Positions 7,972-15,489 of a stretch of 39,740 bases of DNA are shown piece by piece. The notes under the pieces are model-generated. The model worked only from the letters and a program-made list of their open reading frames with translations, ran no database searches and was not told the DNA's origin. This stretch comes from Paenimyroides viscosum (GTDB taxonomy: Bacteria; Bacteroidota; Bacteroidia; Flavobacteriales; Flavobacteriaceae), in contig NZ_RQTJ01000025.1 in the NCBI RefSeq assembly GCF_003858535.1, forward strand, positions 1 through 39,740, read 5' to 3'. The position numbers and the translations under genes were made by a program. The stretch's first letter is position 1, and each line of letters opens with the position of its first letter.

Positions 7972-9468
7972 TTATTTAATTTCTTTTATTAAATAAATGT
8001 ATCCCGAAATAGTTTCATAATCTGTTGTAAATACGTAATAGTAAGTTCCGGTTGGCAGTTCTTTATTGTTCATATTCTGACCTACCCATTGGTTGGTGTA
8101 ACCTTTACCATAGCTAAAAACTTCTGATCCGTATCTGTTATATATTTTTAATTGATTAAGATCGTAGACACTTAAATCTAATCCATCGTTTGATCCATCA
8201 AAATTAGCCGAAACCCCTTTTTGAATAGGACACTCTCTAGTTAAATCGATATGTATTTTAGAAGAGTTATTTTCTTCGTCAATTTCATATACAATTCCTT
8301 TTTTGTTTCCGGTATCATCTACATTGGCAACCAAATCAAATCGGTAACCAAACTTTTTAGGAATATTTAAAGTTGTAGTGTAGGTAATTTCTTTACCAAT
8401 CGCCACTTCGTCACTTGTTTTTGTAGTTCCTACCAACTCATTATTTATATAAAATGCAATGGGCGTATCTTTTTTTAAGGGATGGTTTCCTTTATGATTT
8501 GCCACCGTATAATTAACATCGACAACTCTTGTGTTACAGTAATTTTTATAACTATCTAAAGTCATTGTAGCATCAGGAAAAACACTGTAAACCGAAAGTA
8601 CTATTGTGTTAAAGAAAACTACATCGGCAGCGGTAGTTACCTTAATATCTAGAATAGTATCATCTACCTCTACATAAGTACTTAAATCATATTCATCTAA
8701 ATCCATATTCCACATTTCTGTAGAATTAGAATAAGTATTTGTACAGTTAAAAGCATTATTGGCAGGATTCAACGCGTTTGAAACGGTTAGGTCGTTTATT
8801 AATAACTCTTCGCCAGAAGCTAAAGAAGCATCGCCTTCCCAAGCTAAAAATGAAATCTTTGAGTTTGCTGCATTTGTAATTCTAAAACCATCTAAAACAA
8901 TATTAATAATAGGATTACCAATATCTAAATTTTCAAAGCCATCATAAATTGCAACTAAATTGTTTTCAATATTTTCATCGTTATAAACAACTACAATTGC
9001 CCAACCAACATAGTTCCCACCACAATATTTTTTTATATGCTTTGTTAAATCTAATTCTGATAGTGTATATTCTGTTTCTCCAAATTGTTTTACAATACTT
9101 GTTACATCTGCAAAAGCTGAAAAATAGGCATAATTTGGATCTGCACCGGCTGCTAAAAGATTAAGACGTTCAGACTGAACATCTACACCATTTAATTTAA
9201 CATTTAAATCAGCCTCTTTCTGATTTCCATTTCCAGACCAATATAAATAAGCAGCTACAACTTCTTTAGTTCCAGGTATATTAAGTGTTGCCGATGATTC
9301 TGTTAAAATATCACACGAAGTTACATCCCCATTAGCTTTAACATTCATGGTATTGCCAAGCATTGTATAATCGTAACTACCGTAAAATTGTTTGTATAAT
9401 GAAACTTTTTGAGCAATAGCTGTAATGCTACAAAATAATGTAGCAAGTAAAAGTAATTTTTTAAGCAT
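7972..9468 (-). CDS. T9SS type B (gliding-motility C-terminal domain) surface protein, shorter paralog
   Basis: 498 residues. Signal peptide 1-19 (LLLLATLFCSITAIAQ). The same module as the 5350-7413 protein covers ~20-310 (SLYKQFYGSYDYTMLGNTMN, AAYLYWSGNGN, AFADVTSIVK, GWAIVVVYND). A CARDB/Ig-like segment follows (VDVNYTVANHKG...NVDDTGNKKGIVYEIDEENN), then a type B sorting tail (~425-498: GVSANFDGSNDGLDLSVYDLNQLKIYNRYGSE..., LPTGTYYYVF, GYIYLIKEIK). The usual SPNGDG of the tail is SANFDG here. It is the first gene of the three-gene cluster. It lies 73 bases downstream of lpxK with no visible terminator or canonical promoter between. The tandem arrangement implies duplication followed by gain or loss of the two Ig repeats. 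Confidence 0.85.
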   Translation of the reverse strand: MLKKLLLLATLFCSITAIAQKVSLYKQFYGSYDYTMLGNTMNVKANGDVTSCDILTESSATLNIPGTKEVVAAYLYWSGNGNQKEADLNVKLNGVDVQSERLNLLAAGADPNYAYFSAFADVTSIVKQFGETEYTLSELDLTKHIKKYCGGNYVGWAIVVVYNDENIENNLVAIYDGFENLDIGNPIINIVLDGFRITNAANSKISFLAWEGDASLASGEELLINDLTVSNALNPANNAFNCTNTYSNSTEMWNMDLDEYDLSTYVEVDDTILDIKVTTAADVVFFNTIVLSVYSVFPDATMTLDSYKNYCNTRVVDVNYTVANHKGNHPLKKDTPIAFYINNELVGTTKTSDEVAIGKEITYTTTLNIPKKFGYRFDLVANVDDTGNKKGIVYEIDEENNSSKIHIDLTRECPIQKGVSANFDGSNDGLDLSVYDLNQLKIYNRYGSEVFSYGKGYTNQWVGQNMNNKELPTGTYYYVFTTDYETISGYIYLIKEIK

Positions 9469-9541
9469 TATTTGTGGTTATTGATTTTTTGTTAAAAATA
9501 TAAAAAATGCCTTACATTTTACCAACCTTTATTAATATTTT

Positions 9542-10531
9542 TTAAAATAAAAAATTGTTGAATTGTTCTATTTCTTTTATAAAATCCATTTCAATTGGTA
9601 AATAAAACAACTGATTTTTCGGTAACTGATTTTGCAAGCGCATATAATCTTTTTCGGTGGTGATAATTTTTCGTCCGTTTGCTTTTTGTAGGATATTCTT
9701 TAGATCTTGATCTGAAAAAAAATGGTGATCTGAAAAGGTTAAACAATCATTTTTAGTACAATTTAAATACTCATAAAAATACTCGGGTTTTGCAATTCCG
9801 GCAACAGCAATAAAATCATTTTTTAAATCGATAACGGGAATTTCTTCAACATTATTTGTAACAGTCTGATGATAATTAATTGTAGAAAAGAAAATTTTAT
9901 CGTTATCAATGTCAATTCTACTTTTTATTTGAAGCATTTCTGCTTCCGATAAATTTTTAGGGCATTTAGTAACCACCACAACATTGGCTCTTTTAACTCC
10001 CGATTTACACTCGCGTAAATTCCCGGCAGGTAAAACCAAATCGTTGTAAAACAAATCGTTATAAGCGGTAAGCATAATATAAAAACTTGCTTTTATTTTT
10101 CGGTGCTGAAAAGCATCATCTAACAAAACAATTTCGGTTTTTGGTAAAGCTGCTAAAATTTTTGTTACACCTTCTACTCTATCGACATTTACGGCAACAT
10201 GAATATTTTTAAATTTTGAATGATACTGAAAAGGTTCATCACCAATTTCTTCTATGGTTGTAATATCATTTGCTAAATAAAAACCTTTGCTTTTTCGCTT
10301 GTAGCCTCGGCTTAAAACTACTAAACTATATCTATCACTCAAAAGCCTGATTAAATATTCAACCATTGGTGTTTTACCCGTTCCACCAACCGACAAGTTT
10401 CCAACAGCAATAACAGGAATATCAAAACCAATTGATTTTTTGATGTTTTTATCGTACAAAAAATTGCGTAAGCTAGTTATAGCTGCATAAATCAACGAAA
10501 ACGGAAATAATATTTTGCGTAGGTTTTTCAT
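9542..10531 (-). CDS. lpxK: Tetraacyldisaccharide 4'-kinase (lipid A synthesis)
   Basis: 329 residues. It phosphorylates the 4' position of the lipid A disaccharide at the cytoplasmic face of the inner membrane. The N-terminus has the short amphipathic/hydrophobic segment FPFSLIYAAITSLRNFLY that docks LpxK to the membrane. The P-loop follows at about 43-54 (VGNLSVGGTGKTP), then VLSRGYKRKSKG, the ILLDDAFQHRKI motif (DDxFQHR) and LPAGNLRE. Near the C-terminus, FSDHHFF and ITTEKDYMRL are typical family motifs. The length is usual. The ATG overlaps the stop of the upstream PH-like protein by one base (TAATG), implying translational coupling. Confidence 0.95.
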   Translation of the reverse strand: MKNLRKILFPFSLIYAAITSLRNFLYDKNIKKSIGFDIPVIAVGNLSVGGTGKTPMVEYLIRLLSDRYSLVVLSRGYKRKSKGFYLANDITTIEEIGDEPFQYHSKFKNIHVAVNVDRVEGVTKILAALPKTEIVLLDDAFQHRKIKASFYIMLTAYNDLFYNDLVLPAGNLRECKSGVKRANVVVVTKCPKNLSEAEMLQIKSRIDIDNDKIFFSTINYHQTVTNNVEEIPVIDLKNDFIAVAGIAKPEYFYEYLNCTKNDCLTFSDHHFFSDQDLKNILQKANGRKIITTEKDYMRLQNQLPKNQLFYLPIEMDFIKEIEQFNNFLF

Positions 10532-11040
10532 TAAATAAATTCTGAAACTTTTGTAATAAATAACGTTCTGTTATCTGGCGAAACTACAAATTTCTGTTTT
10601 TGAGTAACAATCATCACTAAATTGTCTTTACTTGTAAAATTCCAAGTCATATCACCAAATTTTTTATTTGTAAACGATCCTGAAAATCCAAATACACCGC
10701 CAATTCCAAATGTTCTTACAGAAAACCGTAAATCTTTATAATCAATCGATTTCACTTCTAAAATAAGGTCCTTTTTAATAAGTTGCACATCGTTCCCTTT
10801 AATAATCTTTACCCCTTCATTCAAAACCTCATATCCAATTATTCTTTCGGTAAACACCCAATACAAAAGTCCAAAAAGTCCTATTGCAACTATTGGCATC
10901 ATGATTGATTTTCTATCAAAATTTTCTTCTGACAGACTCAACACAAAAAGCAATAATAAAGCAACACCAATTAAGAGAAAAAGTCCTACAATAATAACAG
11001 TTGTTACCTTTACCGTTGTTCCCAAAGACGCATTAAACAT
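10531..11040 (-). CDS. Membrane protein with bacterial PH-like domain
   Basis: 169 residues. Two transmembrane helices (about 12-35 and 46-63) are followed by a small beta domain. The stretch FSVRTFGIGGVFGFSGSF, then WNFTSKDNLVMIVTQKQKFVVSPDN, resembles the bPH_5-type bacterial PH domain family; this is recognition by pattern only. The function is unknown. It is the first gene of a two-gene unit with lpxK (one-base TAATG overlap), so it may be co-produced with an envelope enzyme. It diverges from the Nif3-like gene across 68 bases. Confidence 0.7.
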   Translation of the reverse strand: MFNASLGTTVKVTTVIIVGLFLLIGVALLLLFVLSLSEENFDRKSIMMPIVAIGLFGLLYWVFTERIIGYEVLNEGVKIIKGNDVQLIKKDLILEVKSIDYKDLRFSVRTFGIGGVFGFSGSFTNKKFGDMTWNFTSKDNLVMIVTQKQKFVVSPDNRTLFITKVSEFI

Positions 11041-11078
11041 TTCGATTAATTTATAGCTAACGAAATTACGATTATTTT

Positions 11079-11086
11079 TATCTTTG
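11079..11086 (+). promoter_or_regulatory. Probable -7 element for Nif3-like operon
   Basis: TATCTTTG matches TAnnTTTG and lies 23 bases before the GTG at 11109. This implies a leader of about 15-20 bases. No TTG -33 element is clear. Confidence 0.55.
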
Positions 11087-11108
11087 AAAAACGATTAAAA
11101 ACAAAGTT

Positions 11109-12203
11109 GTGAAATTAAAACAAATTATCCCGATTTTAGAAGAAATGGCACCCACTGCCTATGCCGAAGATTTTGACAATGTAGGTTTGCTTGTGGGAGA
11201 TGTAAATACAACAATTACAGGTATTCTTGTTTGCCACGATGCTTTGGAAACCGTTGTTAACGAAGCTGTTGAAAAAAACTGCAACCTAATTGTGTGTTTT
11301 CACCCGATACTTTTTTCCGGCTTAAAGAAAATAACCGGTAAAAATTATGTGGAACGCGCTGTTATTAATGCCATTAAAAACGATGTTGCCATCTATGCCG
11401 TTCACACAAGTTTGGACAATCATAAACTGGGTGTAAACAAAATTTTGTGCGATACTTTAGGGTTGATTAACACTAAAATTTTAATTCCTAAAGAAAATTT
11501 TATTTACAAACTTACCACTTTTGTTCCTAAAGATAACTTAACCACTGTTCAAAAAGTCTTGTTCAATGCAGGAGCCGGAGGTATTGGAAATTATTACGAT
11601 TGCAGTTTTACTTCGGCCGGAATTGGATCTTTTACAGGAAACAACGACAGCAATCCGGTAATTGGCAGTCAAAATGTTTTTACCGAAGTGGAAGAAATCA
11701 AATTAGAGGTTACTTTTGAAAAACATCTGCAAAACAACATTTTAAAAGCCTTGTTTGAAAGTCATCCGTATGAAGAAGTGGCGCACGAAATCACCAAATT
11801 AGAAAACCAACATCAGAATATCGGTATGGGAATGATCGGCGAATTAGAAAATGAAATTTCCGAAATAAATTTTCTTCAATTCGTAAAAAACAAAGTTGAA
11901 ACTGGTGGCATACGTCATTCCGATTTCTTAAATAAAAAAGTGAAAAAAGTGGCGGTTTTGGGCGGATCAGGTAGTTTTGCAATTGGGGCTGCAAAAGCGC
12001 AGAATGCCGATGTATTAATAACAGCCGATTTAAAATACCACGATTTTTATCAGGCAGAAAACACCATTTTATTAGCCGATGTGGGTCATTTTGAAAGTGA
12101 ACGTTACGTAAAAAATTATATTTTTGATTATCTATCAAAAAAAATACGTACTTTTGCAATTATTTTATCAAGCATTAAAACAAATCCGGTTAACTACCTA
12201 TAA
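11109..12203 (+). CDS. Nif3-like dinuclear metal centre hexameric protein
   Basis: 364 residues from a GTG start. The GTG is preferred because homologs start with MKLKQIIPILEEMAP and the next ATG would remove the first helix. Family motifs are YAEDFDNVGLLVGD, NLIVCFHPILFSGLKKITG (metal-binding His), AVHTSLDNHKLGVN, SHPYEEVAHEI, VAVLGGSGSFAI and the C-terminal metal site ADVGHFESER. The central ~100-residue insert with SHPYEEVA is the PII-like/YqfO-type domain found in longer members. It is widespread in bacteria and biochemically poorly defined; GTP cyclohydrolase I type 2 annotations are not proven. The stop is 3 bases before the next ATG, so they are co-transcribed. Confidence 0.92.
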   Translation: MKLKQIIPILEEMAPTAYAEDFDNVGLLVGDVNTTITGILVCHDALETVVNEAVEKNCNLIVCFHPILFSGLKKITGKNYVERAVINAIKNDVAIYAVHTSLDNHKLGVNKILCDTLGLINTKILIPKENFIYKLTTFVPKDNLTTVQKVLFNAGAGGIGNYYDCSFTSAGIGSFTGNNDSNPVIGSQNVFTEVEEIKLEVTFEKHLQNNILKALFESHPYEEVAHEITKLENQHQNIGMGMIGELENEISEINFLQFVKNKVETGGIRHSDFLNKKVKKVAVLGGSGSFAIGAAKAQNADVLITADLKYHDFYQAENTILLADVGHFESERYVKNYIFDYLSKKIRTFAIILSSIKTNPVNYL

Positions 12204-12206
12204 TAT

Positions 12207-12986
12207 ATGGCAAAGAAAGCAGAAACTGTTGAAGAAAAATTAAGAGCGTTATACGACTTACAATTAATTGATTCACGAATTGACGAAATTAGAAACATGA
12301 GAGGCGAATTACCTCTTGAAGTGGAAGATTTAAAAGATGAAGTTGCCGGGCTTACAACTCGTTTAGAAAAGCTTAACAACGAAGTACAAACTGTTGACGA
12401 GCAGATTAAAACAAAGAAAAACGAAATTGATTCTCACAAAGAATCAATTAAAAAATACACCGATCAACAAAAAGACGTTCGTAACAACCGTGAATTCAAC
12501 TCTTTAACAAAAGAAATTGAATACCAAACGTTAGAAATCGAATTAGCAGAAAAGCACATTAAAGAGTTTAAAGCTAACTTGGAGTATAAAAAGAATTTAA
12601 TTTCACAGACATCTGAAAAATTAGATCTTAAATCGAACCATTTAAAGCACAAAGAAAACGAATTAAACGGTATTTTAACCGAAACAGAACGTGAAGAAAA
12701 AGCGTTGGTTATAAAATCAGAAGAGTTTTCTGCAATTATTGAAGATCGTTTGTTAAATGCGTACACAAGAATTAGAAACGGCGTTAAAAACCGTCTGGCT
12801 GTAGTTTCTATTGAACGTGGTGCATCTGCAGGATCGTTCTTTACAATTCCACCACAGGTTCAGGTTGAAATCGCTGGTCGTAAAAAAATCATGACAGACG
12901 AACACAGTGGTCGTATTTTGGTTGATGCAGCTTTAGCAGCAGAAGAAAGAGAAAAAATTGATACAATTATCAAAAATTTAAAATAA
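12207..12986 (+). CDS. Coiled-coil 'C4 zinc ribbon' family protein lacking all cysteines
   Basis: 259 residues. A long antiparallel coiled coil spans about 8-185 (heptads rich in Glu/Lys/Leu, with DVRNNREFNSLTKEIE at the hairpin tip). The C-terminal domain (about 200-240) aligns by eye with the zf-RING_7/C4-type zinc ribbon domain (IPPQ...GRILVD). The four cysteines expected at the two CxxC knuckles are replaced (GASAGS and DEHSG), and the whole protein has no cysteine. The fold seems kept and zinc binding lost. The family is linked to nucleic-acid or translation-associated roles without a firm function. It is the second gene of the Nif3 unit and is followed by a strong terminator. Confidence 0.85.
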   Translation: MAKKAETVEEKLRALYDLQLIDSRIDEIRNMRGELPLEVEDLKDEVAGLTTRLEKLNNEVQTVDEQIKTKKNEIDSHKESIKKYTDQQKDVRNNREFNSLTKEIEYQTLEIELAEKHIKEFKANLEYKKNLISQTSEKLDLKSNHLKHKENELNGILTETEREEKALVIKSEEFSAIIEDRLLNAYTRIRNGVKNRLAVVSIERGASAGSFFTIPPQVQVEIAGRKKIMTDEHSGRILVDAALAAEEREKIDTIIKNLK

Positions 12987-12990
12987 ATTT

Positions 12991-13019
12991 AAGCCTCTAA
13001 TTTAATAGAGGCTTTTTTT
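12991..13019 (+). terminator. Intrinsic terminator abutting the next start codon
   Basis: AAGCCTCTA (12991-12999) pairs with TAGAGGCTT (13006-13014) across a 6-base loop. Seven T (13013-13019) are followed at once by the ATG of the alpha/beta hydrolase at 13020. Confidence 0.88.
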
Positions 13020-13880
13020 ATGGGGTTTTTCAAAAGATTAAAATACACGCTTATTACAAAAGGTTTTGGTTTGTACATTAATTCCTTGCACTACTTAAAT
13101 GCAAAATTTGCAGCAAATACCGCCTATACACTATTCTCGGTTCCGCGCGAAGGCGTTTTAAAATCGCTGCCTACTTTTTTGGGATCAAGTGCCATGAAAA
13201 AACTAAAAGTAGATCAGCACGATATTCAAACCTACGAATGGTTTGGCGAAAAAGAAACCATTTTACTTATTCACGGCTGGGAGAGCAACGCCAATCGTTG
13301 GCAAGGCGTTATTCATTTTCTTAAAAAACATAATTACCGCATTATAGCATTGGACGCGCCAGGACAAGGTTTAAGCGATGGCAAAGAACTAAATGCTGTT
13401 TTATACAGCCAATTTGTTAACAAAGTGTGCAATCATTTTAAGCCTGATTTTTTAATTGGTCATAGCTTAGGTGGCATGACTATGTTTTATTATATGGCGA
13501 CTTTTAAACCCGATTTTGTAAAGAAAATTGTATCGTTAGGTGCGCCAAATCGTTTTTTACGAATTACCGAAAATTACCGAAACCTTATTTCACTTACTCA
13601 TAGATCATATCAAGGTTTTTTAAAAGAATTTTCTAAACGATTTTCTATTGATCCAGCGAATTTTAATAGCAGTTCTTTTGTTGATCAGATAAAAATTCCC
13701 ATTGGTATGATTCACGATGAAGAAGATAAAGTTGTTCCCTACAGCGATACATTGGAAATTTTAGAAAAACATCCCGAAATTCCGCTTTACACTACGCATG
13801 ATTTAGGTCACAGTTTGTATAGCGATGATGTGAACGAACAAATTACTTATTTTTTAGAAAACAACCGCTTTAAATCGTAA
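13020..13880 (+). CDS. Alpha/beta hydrolase
   Basis: 286 residues, cytoplasmic or peripheral. The alpha/beta-hydrolase fold has the oxyanion segment LLIHGWESNANRW, DAPGQGLSDG, the nucleophile elbow IGHSLGG (Ser149), the acid in HDEEDKVVP (about Asp236) and the catalytic His in LGHS (His264). The substrate is unknown; small-ester hydrolase or lipase-like activity is the family expectation. The ATG directly follows the upstream terminator's T-tract, leaving no room for a normal leader, yet residues 1-45 look like real family sequence (AAKLAY-like AANTAYTLFSVPREG), so the start is probably right. It ends 9 bases before rluF, with which it is probably co-transcribed. Confidence 0.85.
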   Translation: MGFFKRLKYTLITKGFGLYINSLHYLNAKFAANTAYTLFSVPREGVLKSLPTFLGSSAMKKLKVDQHDIQTYEWFGEKETILLIHGWESNANRWQGVIHFLKKHNYRIIALDAPGQGLSDGKELNAVLYSQFVNKVCNHFKPDFLIGHSLGGMTMFYYMATFKPDFVKKIVSLGAPNRFLRITENYRNLISLTHRSYQGFLKEFSKRFSIDPANFNSSSFVDQIKIPIGMIHDEEDKVVPYSDTLEILEKHPEIPLYTTHDLGHSLYSDDVNEQITYFLENNRFKS

Positions 13881-13889
13881 TTTTGCACA

Positions 13890-14747
13890 ATGGATCAGGA
13901 AGGAATACGCATTAATAAATTTTTATCGGAAGTTGGATATTGTTCACGCCGTGAGGCCGACAAACTGTTAGAACAAGGCAGAATAACCATTAACGGGAAA
14001 ATTCCCGAATTAGGAACAAAAGTTTTACCTACCGATGAAGTTCGTGTAAACGGAAAATTGGTAACAGAAAAGGATGAACCAAAAATTTATCTTGCAGTCA
14101 ACAAACCTGCCGGAATTGAATGTACTACCAATCAATCGGTTCGTGGAAATATTGTTGATTTTATTAATTATCCCGAACGAATTTTTCCTGTAGGAAGATT
14201 AGATAAAGATTCGGAAGGATTGATTATTATGACCAACGATGGCGACATTGTAAACAAAATTCTTCGCGCACGTAACAACCACGAAAAAGAATATATTGTT
14301 ACAGTTGATAAAACTATTACCGATCGTTTTATTAGTAGAATGGGTGCCGGTGTTCCCATTTTAGATACTGTTACAAAAGAATGTCGAGTTGAAAAAATTA
14401 GCAACACTACGTTCCGTATTTTTTTAACACAAGGTTTAAACCGACAAATTCGTAGAATGTGCGAGTATTTTGATTATACGGTTGTTGCTTTGAAACGTAT
14501 CCGTATTATTAATATTTCGTTAGATGTTCCTGTTGGAAAATACCGCGATATTACCAAAGCCGAAATGGACGAATTGAATCGTTTAATTGGTGAAAGTACT
14601 AAAACCGAAGAAGGCAGTTTACCAAAACCTGAGAAAATTATGGTTAATAAAAACCCTGCACCAACTAAAGATCGTAAAGATTTTAAAAAGAAAATTGTTG
14701 AACAACGTCCGCTACGAAACGAACGCAGAAATACTAGAAATAAATAA
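13890..14747 (+). CDS. rluF: 23S rRNA pseudouridine(2604) synthase RluF-like
   Basis: 285 residues. The S4 RNA-binding domain is at 1-60 (RINKFLSEVGYCSRREADKLLEQGRITING). The RsuA/RluB/E/F catalytic domain has Asp105 in VGRLDKDSEGLI as nucleophile. KILRARNNHEKEYIVTVDK, MGAGVPI, GLNRQIRRMCEYFDY and GKYRDIT are the exact hallmarks that separate RluF from RluB/RluE, so the target is inferred to be U2604 of 23S rRNA. The C-terminal ~55 residues are a basic, disordered tail (Lys/Arg/Asn), as in other RluF proteins, and probably bind RNA. The gene ends inside a bidirectional terminator shared with the converging operon. Confidence 0.9.
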   Translation: MDQEGIRINKFLSEVGYCSRREADKLLEQGRITINGKIPELGTKVLPTDEVRVNGKLVTEKDEPKIYLAVNKPAGIECTTNQSVRGNIVDFINYPERIFPVGRLDKDSEGLIIMTNDGDIVNKILRARNNHEKEYIVTVDKTITDRFISRMGAGVPILDTVTKECRVEKISNTTFRIFLTQGLNRQIRRMCEYFDYTVVALKRIRIINISLDVPVGKYRDITKAEMDELNRLIGESTKTEEGSLPKPEKIMVNKNPAPTKDRKDFKKKIVEQRPLRNERRNTRNK

Positions 14748-14772
14748 ATCCGAGTTTTAAACTCGGATTTAT
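14744..14772. terminator. Bidirectional terminator
   Basis: ATAAATCCGAGT (14744-14755) pairs with ACTCGGATTTAT (14761-14772). It overlaps the last codon of rluF (stop at 14745-14747) and lies 3 bases from the stop of the converging minus-strand gene. Confidence 0.82.
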
Positions 14773-14775
14773 CTA

Positions 14776-15465
14776 TTATCTCATCCATCCTTCTACAACA
14801 TATTTTTTTTCTGTTATTTTATATTCCATTCCATTTTCTGGTTGATACCACAACTCAATTCTTGCTCCATATTTATCACCCCATGAACCTTCATAAATTA
14901 CAAATTCTCCGGAATACATTTTTACTTCTAAATCATTAACGATAATTTTAGAACGATATAAAATTTCCTTTTCTGATAATTTATCATTCGAAGTAATTTC
15001 GAAAACTCTAATAAAAAATGAGCCCTTCGCGTTAAGTTGATAATTTGTATAATAAGTATAAATACCTGGTTGTGAGTACGCAGCTATTTTAAAATCGTTT
15101 ACAATTAAATCGTCTTCATTAATCTCTGTTTCTATCGGAATTTCAATTATTATATTTTTGGGAATAGTCTTATTTGCACCGTAATAATCTGGTGGTGATA
15201 ATGTAAAAATTACAGAGGTTATTACAAAGAGAAATATAGTAACAATTAACTGTGGGAATATAAAATACCATTTTTTTATTACAATTTGCACTATTGCTGA
15301 AATTATATTTCCTAAAACATTTATAAAGAAAATAATTAAAGACAAATCAATTAATTCATCTTTCTTTAAAATATTTCCCAAGATAAAAATGAGAATTGGG
15401 ATTAAATATGTGATTATGGGAATCCACCAAACTATAAAATATTTCTTAATCAAAATCATTATCAA
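14776..15465 (-). CDS. Membrane protein of unknown function, last gene of winged-helix operon
   Basis: 229 residues. Three hydrophobic helices (about 9-33, 42-65, 70-92) are followed by a ~135-residue hydrophilic domain rich in beta strands (IIIEIPIETEINEDDLIVNDFKIAAY; SGEFVIYEGSWGDKYGARIELWYQ). The family is not recognised. The first ATG (15465) and a second two codons later are both possible. It is only 24 bases from the stop of the DUF4173 gene and ends at a shared terminator, so it is inferred to be the fourth gene of the operon starting at 17827. With an odd number of helices, the C-terminal domain may be periplasmic if the N-terminus is inside. Confidence 0.65.
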   Translation of the reverse strand: MIMILIKKYFIVWWIPIITYLIPILIFILGNILKKDELIDLSLIIFFINVLGNIISAIVQIVIKKWYFIFPQLIVTIFLFVITSVIFTLSPPDYYGANKTIPKNIIIEIPIETEINEDDLIVNDFKIAAYSQPGIYTYYTNYQLNAKGSFFIRVFEITSNDKLSEKEILYRSKIIVNDLEVKMYSGEFVIYEGSWGDKYGARIELWYQPENGMEYKITEKKYVVEGWMR

Positions 15466-15489
15466 ATAGTTTAAATAAAAGTTGTGTTT

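Noticed and set aside
11791..12159. Minus-strand ORF inside the Nif3-like gene
   Set aside because: It is a shadow frame of a well-supported coding region, without any family pattern of its own.
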